A program made the position numbers and the translations under genes. Of a DNA stretch of 64,000 nucleotides, positions 22,563 to 34,396 are shown one piece after another. The first letter of the stretch is position 1, and each line of letters starts with the position of its first letter. The DNA is from Canna indica (taxonomy: Eukaryota; Streptophyta; Magnoliopsida; Zingiberales; Cannaceae): contig CP136890.1 in the NCBI GenBank assembly GCA_034359265.1, positions 41,018,501-41,082,500 of the forward strand. Direction: 5' to 3'. The notes under the pieces are model-generated. The model did no database searches, had not been told where the DNA came from, and worked only from the letters and a program-made list of their open reading frames with translations.

Positions 22563-23093
22563 CCCCCCCCCACCAAGCTCCATTCACTCTTTCAGAGACC
22601 TCTCCCACATCTTCCTCAGCCTTTTCACCATTTCATGGGTATACCACAAGATGGCAGTCACCCTCCGCTATATCAGACAAGGGCAACATGAGCCCCTAAG
22701 AAAATACCTTAACAGGTTTCGGGCCATAGTGACCGACATTCCAAATCTCGACCCAAAGATCGAGCTTTTCTGCCTCCAGCTCAGTTTAAAACCTGGGCTA
22801 TTCGCCAACCAGATCGCCTTAACCGATCCCAAGGACTCGGTCGAGTTCCAAGAAAAGGCGAAAGATTTTATAAGAATATAAGATCAGCGAGAGGCAAAGA
22901 GGGTCGACCGGCAAAACCTTAGGGCCATCATTAAAGATGAAAAATCTAAGAAGCACGATGGGAAAAAGGAGGATCACAGTTACCGTGAACAGAGTTACTA
23001 CCTGATGCCGAGGTCCTCACCTCGTCTAAGCACCCAATTTGAAATGTACACACCCCATAATACCTCAAGGAAATCACCAGTCTATGTAAGGAT
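22563..23093 (+). pseudogene. Tat/gypsy gag fragment
   Basis: The plus-strand frame contains KMAVTLRYIRQGQHEPLRKYLNRFRA and LDPKIELFCLQLSLKPGLFANQIA, closely matching the minus-strand gag at 17590-18123. After a stop at 22878 it continues DQREAKRVDRQ and FEMYTPHNTSR near 23040, the part just before the gag C-terminal motif. The right end is cut by an Angela-like LTR. Confidence 0.85.
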
Positions 23094-23376
23094 TGTTGTA
23101 CCAAGTGCACCATTCTATCCGAAATCACCAGTCCCCTAATTGGTGATCGTACGACTGGGAACATTTAGAACAGGGGCATCTGGATTCCAAGTCTCACTGG
23201 CATGATCTCATCATGGCCTTGGAATCAATTGCCCGGGTCCATGGGGTTCATCACAATCTAATATATACAAAATATAGATGCAACATATGATGAAAAATAG
23301 CCTCATATTATTCATTAACCAAAAATAGTTCCCTACACATCAACATGTGATTGGCTCAAGGGCACTATTTCTTTCA
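23091..23376 (-). mobile_element. Truncated 3' LTR of the Angela-like element
   Basis: It matches the 31139 end of the full LTR, from CTATTTCTTTCA inward to TGTACCAAGTGCACC. The remaining ~2.07 kb of this LTR are missing. Confidence 0.85.
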
Positions 23377-23388
23377 ATCTCCCACTTG
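23377..23388 (-). other. Polypurine tract of the Angela-like element
   Basis: The minus strand reads CAAGTGGGAGAT directly before the 3' LTR start TGAAAGAAAT. Confidence 0.7.
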
Positions 23389-23389
23389 C

Positions 23390-24880
23390 ACTTGTAGCCA
23401 ATCATTGCGGTATTTAATACTCATACAACTAAAGTGGCGATCAAACTGTTGTTGTGGTAATGGCTTTGTGAATTGATCTGCTATATTATTTTTTGTGTCG
23501 ACACATTCGACATTTATATCACCATGTCCAATGATCTCTCTAATCAGGTGATACCGCCTTAGGATGTGTTTTGATTTGTGGTGGGATCTAGGTTCCTTTG
23601 CTTGAGCAACAGCCCCAGTGTTATCACAATAAATAGGGACTGGACCGGCAACCTCAGAAACAACACCGAACTCAGAGATGAACTTCTTTATCCACACTCC
23701 TTCCTTGGCGGCTTCAATTCGCTTGCATCGATGTACTCAACTTTTGTCACCGAGTCGGCCACAGTACCTTGCTTGGAACTTTTTCAGCATACTGCGCGCG
23801 CCACCATTCAAAGTAAATACATTGCCAGAAATGGATTTACTGTCATCTGGGTCCGATTAGAAGCTAGAATCTATGTAGCCCTCCAATTTAAAATCTGACC
23901 CACCATAAATCAGGAGAACATCTTTAGTCCTTCTTAAGTACTTAAGAATATTCTTTACGGCTTTCCAATGTTTCTCTCCAGCATCCGCCTGAAATCTACA
24001 AGTTACCCCTAGGGCATAAGCGACATCAAGCCAAGTACAGAGCATTGCATACATTATGGATCCTATTGCCGAAGCATAAGGGATCTCGCTCATCCTTTTT
24101 GTCTCCTCAGGTGTCTTAGAAGACATCTTCTTGGAAAGAGTGATGCCATGACTCATAGGCAAGTAACCACTTTTACTACCTTCCATACTAAACCTTTTTA
24201 GCATGGTATCAATATACCGAGACTGGGACAAACCAAGCATCTTTGTAGACCTATCCCTATAGATCTTAATGTCGAGTACATAGGATGCTTCACCTAAGTC
24301 TTTCATGGAGAAGTTTTTGGATAACCATGCTTTCACTGACTAGAGCAGAGGAACATCATTCCCCATGAGTAGTATGTCATCTACATACAATAAAATAAAC
24401 ACAACGGCGCTCCCACTAACCTTTTTGTAGATACAAGGTTCGTATACATTTTTGATAAAGCCAAACTCTTTGACTGTCTCATCAAAATGGATATTCCAAC
24501 TCCTCGAGGCTTGCTTGAGTCCATAAGTGGACCTTTGCAACTTGCCTACCTTCTCCGGTCCTACCGGAGACACGAATCCTAATGGCTAGGTCATATAGAC
24601 CTTTACCTCAAGTTCACCATTGAGGAATGCAGTCTTGACATCCATTTGCCAGATCTCGTAGTCATGATATGCAGCAATGGCTAGCATTATCCTAATGGAC
24701 TTGAGCATGGCTACAGGAGAAAAAGTTTCATCACAGTCAACACCTTGCCTTTGGGTGAAACCTTTTGCAACTAGCCTGGCCTTATAGATCTCTACCTTGC
24801 CTTTGAGTGACTCCTTTAGGTAAGTCAACCAAAATCCAAACATGGTTGGCGAAAATTGAGTCCTTTTCGGATTTCATTGC
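23390..24880 (-). pseudogene. Copia reverse transcriptase and RNase H
   Basis: Minus-sense pieces are in order. RT starts KGFTQRQGVDCDETFSPVA and WQMDVKTAFLNGELE (24586-24843). Then KLQRSTYGLKQASRSW and the catalytic FILLYVDDILLMGND (24340-24573), then the thumb with GEASYVLDIKIYRDRS (23857-24336). RNase H ends with YCDNTGAVAQAKEPRSHHKSKHI and NIADQFTKPL (23390-23697). Between pieces there are stops and frameshifts, and the RNase H middle (near 23700-23850) is in the other frame. All the main catalytic motifs can be seen, but it is not translatable as one protein. Confidence 0.9.
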
Positions 24881-24928
24881 TTTCTGCCATTGTTTGCAAT
24901 CAACATCCTTGATTGCTTGATCATAGGA

Positions 24929-26300
24929 TTATGGATCAACGTCTTCCTGGTCATTTTCAATGGTTACGATGAATCTCTCAGGTTGTCGATGCAATCTCCC
25001 TGATCTACGAAGAGTGTTGGGAGGTAGTGATTTTGTTACTGGTTCAACCTGTGGACTATCCACCGGTTGTTGTGATCCGATCTGTGGTTGTTGATCTTCA
25101 TCAGTCAATATTTCTTCCACTCCCACTTTCCTTGATAAACTCTTTTTCTAGGAAAGTGGCATGCCTACTCATAAACACCTTTTGTTTAGTTGGTGATTAG
25201 AAAGTAATACCCTAAACTCTCTTTAGGGTATCCCACAAACCTGCACATAGTTGATTTAACATAAAGTTTATCTGACTTCAGTTTTTTTACGTACGCAGGA
25301 CAACCCCAAATCTTGAGATGCATCAGACTTTTTTTCTTGCCACTCCATATCTCATATGGTGTACTAGAGATAGATTTTGTGGGAACCTTATTAAGAAGGT
25401 AGATAGCGATTTCTAGCGCATATCCCCAAAAAGAAATCGGGAGATCAGTAAAGCAAAGTATGGACCGCATCATATCTAGCAATATGTGATTCCTCCTTTC
25501 ACACACTCCATTATGCTGTGGTGTGCCAGGAGGGATCCATTCGGAGACAATCCCATTGTCCTTGAGATAACTTAGGAACTCAGTGGATAAGTATTCACCA
25601 CCTCGATCTGATCAAAGAGTTTTAATACTTTTCCCTATTTTTTTCTCAACCTCAGCCCTATACGTACTCTTTGAACCTTTCAAAAGCATCAAACTTATGT
25701 CTCAACAAGTAGACATATCCAAACCTCGATGCATCGTCTGTAAACATGATGACGTAGGAATACCCACCTCTGGATTGAGTTGTCATCGGTCCGCACACAT
25801 CTGTGTGAACCAACTCTAACAACTCAGCGGCCCTCTCACGATAACCAGTGAAGGAGGACTTGGTCATTTTTCCCTTGAGACGGGATTCACAAGTTGGCAT
25901 CGATTCAAAATCGAATGGGTCAAATAACACGTCTTTGTACAACTTGTTGATCCAATTCTCATTAATATGACCGAGTCTCAAATGCCAAAGATAGGTGAGG
26001 TTCAAATTATCTTTTTTTCTTTTGTGTGTTTCAAAATGAAAAATACTATCAGTTACATCTAAGACCATTAAACCATTCGAAATGCGTCCACTTCCATATA
26101 ACTCATTAGAATGATATATGTGGCAACAATTGCCCTTTAAAGACATTTCATAACCTTGTTCAAGTAACAAAGGAACAGAAATAATATGCTTTATTAAAAC
26201 TGGAACGTAATAATAATTATTTAATTCAATGGTCTTGCTAGAAGGCAGACATAAATAATAGGTTCCTACAGCTAAAGCTGCAACTCTTGCGTCATTGCGT
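24929..26300 (-). pseudogene. Copia protease end, GAG-pre-integrase and integrase
   Basis: Minus-sense: the pre-integrase histidines in LWHLRLGHINENWINKL, the zinc Cys in MPTCESRLKGKMTKSSF, and integrase catalytic Asp in LVHTDVCGPM (25658-26170). The second Asp is in SDRGGEY near 25600 directly after an in-frame stop. The Glu is in HNGVCERRNH at the start of the 25186-25506 frame. The linker to RT (24929-25126) has RRSGRLHRQPERF. The catalytic triad is intact on paper, but stops separate the pieces. Confidence 0.88.
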
Positions 26301-26579
26301 ACTTGGAGGTCGTAGTCGCCCTTGTTCAGTTATTCTACTTTTTCTCAACCCTTGCAAAGAGTTGCAAATGTGAGAACCACAATCGGTATCCAATACTCAT
26401 GTACTAGAATCATGTAACGATAAATTTATTTCAATAACAAACGCACCTGCAGAGGGGGATTCAAAAGCCCTCTTTTGCCTTACTTCTGCAATGTACTCCT
26501 TCCAGTTGCGCTTCTAGTGGCCATCTTTACCACAATGAAAACATGTGCCTATAGAAGTAGTCTTTTTCTTTTTCTTGAT
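26301..26579 (-). pseudogene. Copia zinc knuckle and protease active site, mutated
   Basis: The zinc knuckle near 26505-26545 reads CFHCGKDGH then a stop, with the last Cys changed to Trp. The protease motif near 26380-26400 reads DTDCGSHI where the family has DTGCGSHI. Both key sites have lost essential residues, so this copy could not mature its own proteins. Confidence 0.75.
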
Positions 26580-27278
26580 TTACTTCTTAGGTTTCACAGC
26601 TTTATTTTTCGCTTTGTTCTTAACAGAGCGCTTCTTCGCCTTTTTCGGGGCACTACCCACTAACAAGACTTTGTCCTTTTCCTTTAGAAGGTGGGACTCA
26701 ATAGTCTTTAGCATATTAAGGAGCTCGGGAAGCGAGGCATCCAACATGTTCATGTGGTAGTTGATTATAAACTGTGAAAATGACCCTGGGAGGGATTGGA
26801 GTATTAAGTCCCGACTTAGCCCTTTATCAATGCTTAGGCCCAATTTCTTTAACCTCTCGATCAAATCGATTAGTTTGAGGACATGGGTTTCAATAGGGGT
26901 CCCTACCATCATCTTGGCCTGGAAGAGTTGCTTTGACAGCTCAAACCTAGCAGTCCGGCTCTCTTCACCATACAACTCCTTGAGGTGAGAGAGGATGGCC
27001 CTAGCGTCCATCTTTTCATGTTGTCGCTGCAACACATCGAACATAGAGGCAAGCATAATACACTGAACAGTAGTGTTGTCATTTTTCCACTTCTTGTAAG
27101 TGACCCTTACTTCCTCGGTAGCCTTTTGGGTAGGCGCATCAGGTGGCCGGCCATTAAAAACATAGGAGAGACGCTCTTGGGTGAGGACAATCCTCAAATT
27201 TCGTAACCAATCGATGTAGTTTGTTCCAGTGAGTTTATTAGCATCAAGAATGCTACGTAATGAAAATGTGTTTGACAT
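26580..27278 (-). CDS. Copia gag, intact 232-residue frame
   Basis: This is the longest undamaged retrotransposon frame in the element. It begins MSNTFSLRSILDANKLTGTNYIDWLRNLRIVL and contains the UBN2/copia gag region (HLKELYGEESRTARFELSKQLFQAKM; LSRDLILQSLPGSFSQFIINYHMN), ending in a Lys-rich tail. Gag forms the virus-like particle. The ATG lies 1.5 kb downstream of the primer site. The frame is closed by a stop just before the mutated zinc knuckle, so the knuckle would not be made. The element is otherwise dead. Confidence 0.9.
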   Translation of the reverse strand: MSNTFSLRSILDANKLTGTNYIDWLRNLRIVLTQERLSYVFNGRPPDAPTQKATEEVRVTYKKWKNDNTTVQCIMLASMFDVLQRQHEKMDARAILSHLKELYGEESRTARFELSKQLFQAKMMVGTPIETHVLKLIDLIERLKKLGLSIDKGLSRDLILQSLPGSFSQFIINYHMNMLDASLPELLNMLKTIESHLLKEKDKVLLVGSAPKKAKKRSVKNKAKNKAVKPKK

Positions 27279-28773
27279 GATAACGATGATATGCTACAAG
27301 CAAAAGGAAAGACAAGTTTAAGCTACCATTTTACATGTATGATCAATGAGGTCTTTTAAATTAATCATATATGTCTCCCACTATTTTTTGCGGTTCCATA
27401 ATACCCTCCGGTTTAGAAGCGGGAAGACCTCGTTGGTAGACTTCCTTAGGGGAAAAATGGAACCCCACTTCTCCTACTCGGGTCTCACATGTAACACGAC
27501 AAACCCTAATAAGTCCATGGGTGGGTAACTCTTTACCGATCACATCACTATGTGACTTCCATATATTTTTCCTCTAGGACAACCAAGGCCTTGTGTGTGC
27601 ACAACAAACCAAGGAGTCCTAGTTGAGTCGGACCCATCGTTCATATGCCTTAGCGAGAAAGCAACCACCATTGAGTGTTGCTCAACAAGGTAAGTCATGT
27701 TCAAGCCGGTAGCAGAGACACAAAAGGGATATGTGTCATATGAGGTGTAACATGTCTATTAGCACAAAAGGCCTTATGTATGCACAACAAATCCGTTGTG
27801 ACAATAGATACACTTGTCCCTCATAACGATGGAAGGCATGACCGATATTCTTAATATCTTAGCCATTCGGATTCAATATTATTGGAGGATTTCTTCATGC
27901 AATTATAATTATCTAACCTATCAACAATTGAAGCAAAAGCAATAAATAAAAGCATAAAGTAAATAAGGATGATTATGGATGTTCTAAGGGTTCCACCCGA
28001 GCCACCGGGAGAACCAAGGCCATCATCCTAGGGTTTTTAAGGAGCTCCGTCTCTCCAAGGGGCTGCCCAAAAGCATCTTGTAGGTTGCTGGTTCCATCAG
28101 TGCCTTCTGTTCTAGTCATCATCAACATGGCGCCGAACACCTCCTCTCCGCGCGCGCACCAAAACGGGGCAGCAAGCATGCTCGTCGCGAATCTGCCCCT
28201 AAATTTCTAATTTTACAAAACTAAAAGAAGAATACCCCAAACAACCCTGGGGGAAAGGTTTAAGGAGTGGGAGAAGTGAATTACAATCAGAATTCTCAAG
28301 ATGAAGGCAAGGGTACACAGGCCCTATTTAAATATTACAATGCTGAAATTTCATAAATTTACAAGCAATCATCACAACCATGTTTTACACACAGTTACAT
28401 GCACATAGGGCTCGTCCATAATCATCCTTTCATGCATCAAATCATATATGAAAAAGAAAGGAAAAAAATAGAATCCAAAATCGCAAAAATCCAATCACGT
28501 TTCCACCCAAAACGGTCCAAACAACATATGCTGAATTTTTTCGGTTCTTGGGGCTGTTCAACCATGAACCCACGGGATTTTTGAGTTTAAATTCTGTACA
28601 AAATCAATATGGACAGTAGGCTGTCACCTCGATTCATCATATGAACCATGGAGCCAAGAAAATAACTCATAAACCCCCAAAAACCAAAATTGGCAGCATG
28701 ACGTTTAGGGAGCGAACGGTTCGTAAACGTGATCAAAACGCAAAATAAAAAGTTCAAAATTTTGCTAAAGGTG
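27279..28773 (-). other. Untranslated leader of the Angela-like element
   Basis: About 1.5 kb between primer site and gag ATG. Long leaders are usual in the Angela/BARE group. Small frames here are unconvincing. It is less AT-rich than the flanks. Confidence 0.7.
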
Positions 28774-28785
28774 GCTTTGATACCA
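28774..28785 (-). other. Primer-binding site, initiator-Met tRNA
   Basis: The minus strand reads TGGTATCAAAGC, one mismatch from the usual TGGTATCAGAGC, one base after the LTR end CCCAACA. Confidence 0.85.
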
Positions 28786-28786
28786 C

Positions 28787-31139
28787 TGTTGGGATGGGAA
28801 TAAGAAACACACTGGAAATAATGATTTTAAAAATTTAAAATATCCCAAAACAATGATCTACTTTAGCAACAACTAAGGAATTCAATCTACAAGTAGAAGG
28901 GGGAAGGTATACCTTATACCGCAGTTGGATATGATGCTCATTTTCCTGTATTAAGACACACACACACATGTCCTCCAATGATAGTGCACATCAGATGCCT
29001 CGCAACAAAGGGGCAGCGAACAACTCGACTCGTCGTGGCTCAACGGAGACGCTTTCTCAAACCACGAAACATCAAGAGCTAGGTCGGCCCTTCCACCAAG
29101 AACTGGGCTCCAAAACGAGAGAAAGAGGAGATGAGAAAATAACGGAACGAGGAGGTAGATCAAATAATACATCGCTGTCCTTTTTCGGAATCCTCCAAGT
29201 GGATGAAGTAGGCGGCACACCCAAGTATAAGACACCTCCAATTTGGCTTCGTAAAAGACCGGGAAGGAGGAAGTAGATGGCCGGCCACCAATGGAGAGTA
29301 GGAGTAAGAACTAATTCACCAACCCCTCCTATGGGGTGTTCGGCCACAATTTATAGAGAGGGGGGGCTACAAAGGTAGACCCGACTCCCTAAAAACTCTC
29401 TCCCCAGAATTCAAAATTTCGGAATTTACCTCCAAAAAATAATTTATATTTTAATGACTTCATAATTAATTTAAAATTAATTAAATCCATTAAAATATAA
29501 AATTTAATTTATCTCCATAAATTAAGAACATATAAACGATAATCATAATTATCTAAATAAACCAATTCCCTAAACAATATGAAAGAGGTTTATCTAAATA
29601 ATTCAATTTCTTATTAATTAATAGAATTATTATTTATCATTGTAAATCATATATCTATTAATTTTATGATTTATCTCCATAAATCAAATTCTTATTAATT
29701 AGAAATTATCCAAAAATAATAATTCCCAATTAATCGGTTAGGCTCATGGTTAGAAATTAATTTTTTCACCATGTATATTTGTTTCAAAATCAAATTATAT
29801 TTAATTTATAATTAAATATATTCCTGATCAAGTAGTTAATTAAATATTTAATTCATAATTAAATTTAACTAACTACATGAAATATTATCATGTGTCAATC
29901 CCTACAATTTAGGGATGCCCTACAAATTAGGGTTACCAAGGAATTCCTTCCTCGCGCATTCGTTTCTATAGGAAATAACTTTCCTATCATGCCCGTAAAT
30001 GAGATCCGTGATTGAGTTGCAGCATGTCCATGCTAATAGACATATATGGCTGCATTCAAACTTTATCTCATTGAGCATGTTGTGTGTGACCCATTGGGCC
30101 CCACACTAAGCCAGCAGTGAGTTGTGCATAACAGAGAGTTAGATCCGATAAAATAACTTCTATTCGAATCTTACGAGCCACCACTAAACCCCTTTAGTGT
30201 GGTCGTGAGAGAGTCCACTCACAAATCAAGATTGACATCTAGCAACATGTCATGACTACCTGGATATTGTGAGGTTCAATCTATAGGGGTCGAACGCCCT
30301 TCGGTGATTAGTTACCGTGCAACTATGTCCCTCGGTTACAAAGTCCCGAATACGGCTAGGGTACGAAAAAAGTGTCAAACCCTAATACTGATTCATATAT
30401 ATTCTGCCTGCCAAGTCGTCATCTTAATAATGACATGTCAGAAAATCTTTTTTCGACATTCATATCTACTCTGGCCAAATATTCCTGAGCTGACACTTGC
30501 ATGTACACATAGGATATTATCTCATCTTACTAGGAGCAACTGATTCCATATTGGTTACTCACATACCTCCATGGGTGCTTTCCCATGCCCAGAGGTATCC
30601 GACACATGACACTGAAGGCCACGTAAGGATAAGTCCAAAGCAATAGGTCAAGGTAACCATGACAACCTCAGGTCCAAGGACTGCTTGCACCTACTACCAC
30701 CCGAGCAACATCCTATAGACACTCATGTAAGGATTCCATTCTATGTTCCTCGTGTAGGTCCGTTCAGTGAACTCATTCCCTAATGAGTATCTGCACTTGT
30801 ACATTAAATGATGGCTCATAGGTAACTGTGAGATCAGCTACCCCTTATCGTATAAGGCATGTAACAAGTGCACCAGTCTATCTGAAATCACCAATCCCCT
30901 AATTGGTGATCGTACGACTGGGAATATTTAGAACAAGGACATCTGCATTCCAAGTCTCACTAACATGATCTCATCATGGCCTTGGAATCAATTGCCCGGG
31001 TCCATGGGGTTCATCACAATATAATATATACAAAATATAGATGCAACATATGATGAAAAGTTCCCTCATATTATTCATTAACCAAAAATAGTTTTCTACA
31101 CATCAACATGTGATTGGCTCAAGTGCACTATTTCTTTCA
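28787..31139 (-). mobile_element. 5' LTR of the Angela-like element, 2353 bp
   Basis: Plus strand runs TGTTGGGATGGG ... CTATTTCTTTCA, giving a minus-sense LTR from TGAAAGAAATAG to CCCAACA. The inner end is fixed by the primer site, the outer end by matching the 3' LTR remnant. About 29400-29900 is very AT-rich. Broken copies of this LTR lie at 4860-5290 and 38256-38630. Confidence 0.88.
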
Positions 31140-31172
31140 CTTCTCCCGTTTGAAATGCTATATAAATATATA

Positions 31173-31726
31173 GGGTAATTAACTAAATATATCCCGAACT
31201 ATGCAATTTGTCTCATTTGTAATTACCTAAATATATCCAAAATATTATCAAATTATATCCCAAACTTTGATATTTGTCTCAATTACATCCTCCCGTCAAC
31301 TTTTCATCAGCAGCACCATTAAGGCGATAACATGGATTAAAATAATATTTTTTATTAAAAATATACAAAAATCATGTCAAAATATATTAAATAATATAAA
31401 ATAATATTTTATATTTTATATTTAAAAATCACTCCATGTTCACCCCCTACATGGTTTGGAGTGATTCTTTAATAAAAAATAAAAAAAATATTATTTTATA
31501 TTATTTAATATAAATTAAAGTGATTTTTTATATTTTTAAATAAAAAAATTATTTTAATCCACGTCAGAGCGCCACGTCATCGCCTTAACGGTGCTACTGA
31601 CGGAGAGTTGATGGGAGGATGTAATTGAGACAAATATCAAAATTCGAGATACAATTTGATAATATTTTAGAATTTGCCACAAATGAGATAAAGTGCATAG
31701 TTCAAGATATATTTAGTTAATTACCC
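31173..31726. mobile_element. Mutator-type MITE
   Basis: 554 bp with arms of about 200 bp pairing across the whole element, starting GGGTAATTAACTAAATATAT at both ends. It is flanked by a perfect 9-bp duplication AAATATATA (31164-31172 and 31727-31735), which is the Mutator signature. There is no coding capacity. It needs a transposase from elsewhere. Confidence 0.9.
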
Positions 31727-31735
31727 AAATATATA

Positions 31736-31979
31736 TGATAACTAGCTATTATTTCTATTGTAGAGATAAGTAATAGCAGGTTATAAATGCGATAACAAAT
31801 TAAACATAACAAATAAAAAATGTTATAAAATAACATTCATATAGCGTTCACAATTGCATTTCCTGAAACACTATTGTAACCTTCCTACTTAAGATAGTGT
31901 GCGATTTGACAACATTCCGAATAATGCTATACACTACCTATGATTGTGTTTAATACATGCTATTGAAGATGATTATTAT
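31736..31979. other. AT-rich stretch, nothing recognised
   Basis: No coding or repeat signal. It may be remaining 3' sequence of the SIRE-like element to the right, whose 3' LTR is missing. Confidence 0.35.
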
Positions 31980-32229
31980 TGTAGCGAAGTCTTTTCTCCC
32001 CGTTTTGACACCAATCAAAAAGGGTAGAATGCAAGACGCTATTAATGAGTTTCATCATGAAAACCATGAAATCCATAAAACCAAGTATCATCTACCACTA
32101 TAGTCCTTCCTACCAATGTGAGCCTATGGAAGGCAAACATCGTTAAGTCGCAAAGCCCCATTACATGATGATATCATAAAAATCGATTTTTCAAAGAGAC
32201 ATGCAATTTTTGAAAATTTAAACATGTGG

Positions 32230-32640
32230 AAGAGTGCAAATTCCTAATTGCATCCTTAAGTTGGTAAAGCTCTCTTCATTTAAGGGTTTAGTAAATATAT
32301 CTGCAAATTATTTATCGGTGGGCACAAATTCTACGAAAATATTTTCCTTTGCTACATTGTCTCTAAGAAAGTGATGCCTTAGATCTATGTGTTTAGTCCT
32401 AGAGTGTAATACCAGATTTTTTGTTAAATTAATTGCATTAGTGTTATCACAATGAATAGGTATGCATGAATAGCTAAGTCCATAATCCATAAGGGTTTGT
32501 TTCATCCAAAGGACTTGTGCACAACAACTAGCCGCGGCAATGTATTCCGCTTCGGTAGTTGAAAGTGCAACCAAGTTTTGTTTCTTGGAAAACCAAGAGA
32601 CAAGACTCATTCATAGGAATTGACAATACCCACTAGTGTT
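32230..32640 (-). pseudogene. Copia RNase H
   Basis: It contains SLVSWFSKKQNLVALSTTEAEYIAAASC, CDNTNAINLTKN and RTKHIDLRHHFLRD, then FADIFTKPLNEE after an in-frame stop (TAA, position near 32308). Upstream it is fused to the linker and start of RT through a deletion near 32645. Confidence 0.88.
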
Positions 32641-32676
32641 TTTTTTATCTTAGACCCACTTAGTCCCAATAACGGT

Positions 32677-33063
32677 TTATTCTCTAGGCCTAGGTACTAA
32701 ATCCTTAATTTCATTCCTTACAAATTGATTTAGATCCTCTTGCATGGAAATAACCCAAAATTCATCATCTATGGCTTCATTAATATTTTTAGGCTCTACT
32801 TGAGAAATGAAAGCAACATATTGACAAATATTCTTTAGTTTAGAACGTTTTACCACTCTCGTTGAAGGTTCTCCAATGACTTGATCAAATGGATGATCCC
32901 TTATCAACCAGTTAGCTTTTGGGAGAGGAGGTAGAGCTTCTTCTTCAACTTGAGGTAGGGATGATAAGGATGAAGGTTCTTCATCATGTGGTTCCTCATT
33001 GAGTTCATCTTCAACCTCTTTATCATGAAAAGTCAATTCCTCAAGTTCCTCACCTACATTCAC
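32677..33063 (-). pseudogene. Integrase-RT linker, ending at the RT deletion
   Basis: A 128-residue minus-strand frame, acidic at first, then HPFDQVIGEPSTRVVKRS and EAIDDEFWVISMQEDLNQF, the usual stretch before RT. It runs into VIGTKWV near 32650 and then jumps directly to RNase H sequence (TSGYCQFL), losing the fingers, palm and YVDD of RT. Confidence 0.8.
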
Positions 33064-33078
33064 AATCTTAAAATTTCT

Positions 33079-33922
33079 TTAAAAATGATTAGTTTCATCA
33101 AATGTAACATGTATGAATTCTTCAACAATCATAGTTCTATGATTATAAATTCTATAAGTCTTAGAACTATTAGAGTATCCAAGAAAAATTCCTTCATCCG
33201 ATTTTGAATCAAATTTTCCTATATGCTCTTTAGTGTTCAAAATGAAACACTTGCAACCAAAAACTTTAAAATATCTCACACTTGGGATTCTATCATTCCA
33301 AAGCTCAAAAGGGGTTTTCTTAATTTTTTGTCTTAATAAAACTCGATTTAAAACATAAAAAGATGTGTTTATGGTTTCGGTCCAAAAATACTTAGACAAA
33401 TTGTTTTCACAAAGCATAGTCCTAGTCATTTCTTGTAAGGTTCTATTCTTCCTCTCAACCATCCCATTTTGTTGAGGGGTTCTAAGGGAAGAAAATGTAT
33501 GTTCAATACCAACTTCATCACAAAATTTCAAAAAAAAATCATTTTTAAATTCACTTCCACTATCACTTCTAATTTTCAAAATAGAAATTCCTTTTTCATT
33601 CACAACTCTCCTAGCAAATTTTTAAAAAAAATCAAATGTTTCATTTTTCTTAGCTAGGAGGAAAACCCATGTAAATCTAAAATAATCATCAACTAAGACA
33701 GCAATAAAGTTTACCACCTAGGCTAGCAACATCACAAGGACCAAAAAGATCCATATGCACAAGTTCAAGTGTCCTAGATGTGGTAACTTGATTTACACTA
33801 TAAAATGATGACTTAACTTGTTTACCATGTTGACATGTATCACAAAGTCTATCATTTTCAAATTTTATCTTGGGTATTCCTTTAACTAAATCCATTTTAG
33901 TTATTTCTTGGATAAGGCTCAT
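33079..33922 (-). pseudogene. Copia integrase
   Basis: The 33689-33922 frame holds the zinc part (CDTCQHGKQVKSSF) and the first Asp (LVHMDLFGPC). The 33079-33603 frame starts with IRSDSGSEFKN (second Asp) and QQNGMVERKNRTLQEM (Glu), continuing to the C-terminal GIFLGYSNSSKTYRIYN. A frame change at about 33620-33690 separates them. Confidence 0.88.
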
Positions 33923-33946
33923 GCTAGCATGTCCTAGCCTTCTATG

Positions 33947-34350
33947 TCATAACCAAGAGTCATTTTCCATAGCCACTAAAAATCTAACAGGAGGATTAGG
34001 CAATATATTTAAGACTAAAGTGTAAACATTTTCATGCCTATTCCCAATGAAAACAATATCATTTAATGGGGCATTTCTAATTATACATTTTGATGCTTCA
34101 AATATGACTAAATACCCATTATCACACAATTGAGATATACTTATCAAATTATGTTTCTTAGTGCATGGGAAGGAAGTATACCTATATCACCAATGCCAAC
34201 AATTTTACCTTTGACATTGTCTCCTAATGTCATATGCCCACCATCCTTGCTTGATAGGGTTGCAAATAAATTGATATCATCTATCATATGCTTTGAGCAA
34301 CCGCTATCCAAGATCCAAGTACTTCTACTTGTTTGAGGATGATTCTCCAT
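33947..34350 (-). pseudogene. Copia protease and GAG-pre-integrase
   Basis: It begins with the active site WILDSGCSKHM, then GGHMTLGDNVKGKIVGIGDIG, and after a frameshift NVYTLVLN of the pre-integrase region. Catalytic DSG is intact. Confidence 0.85.
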
Positions 34351-34396
34351 CTACAAAAGGAGAAAAGGCAACTTCAGGTACCCAAATCTTCTTGAG

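Larger units (their letters stand above)
23091..31139 (-). mobile_element. Angela-like Ty1/copia element, 3' LTR truncated
   Basis: In minus sense: 5' LTR 28787-31139, tRNA-iMet primer site, ~1.5 kb leader, gag, protease, integrase, reverse transcriptase, RNase H, polypurine tract, and only about 285 bp of the 3' LTR. The gene order protease-integrase-RT defines Ty1/copia. The long LTR and leader, and the LTR start TGAAAGAAATAGTGCCCTTGAGCC, suggest the Angela/BARE group; that lineage is inference. Many stops in all genes. The left side abuts Tat gag, so no target duplication can be checked. Confidence 0.88.
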
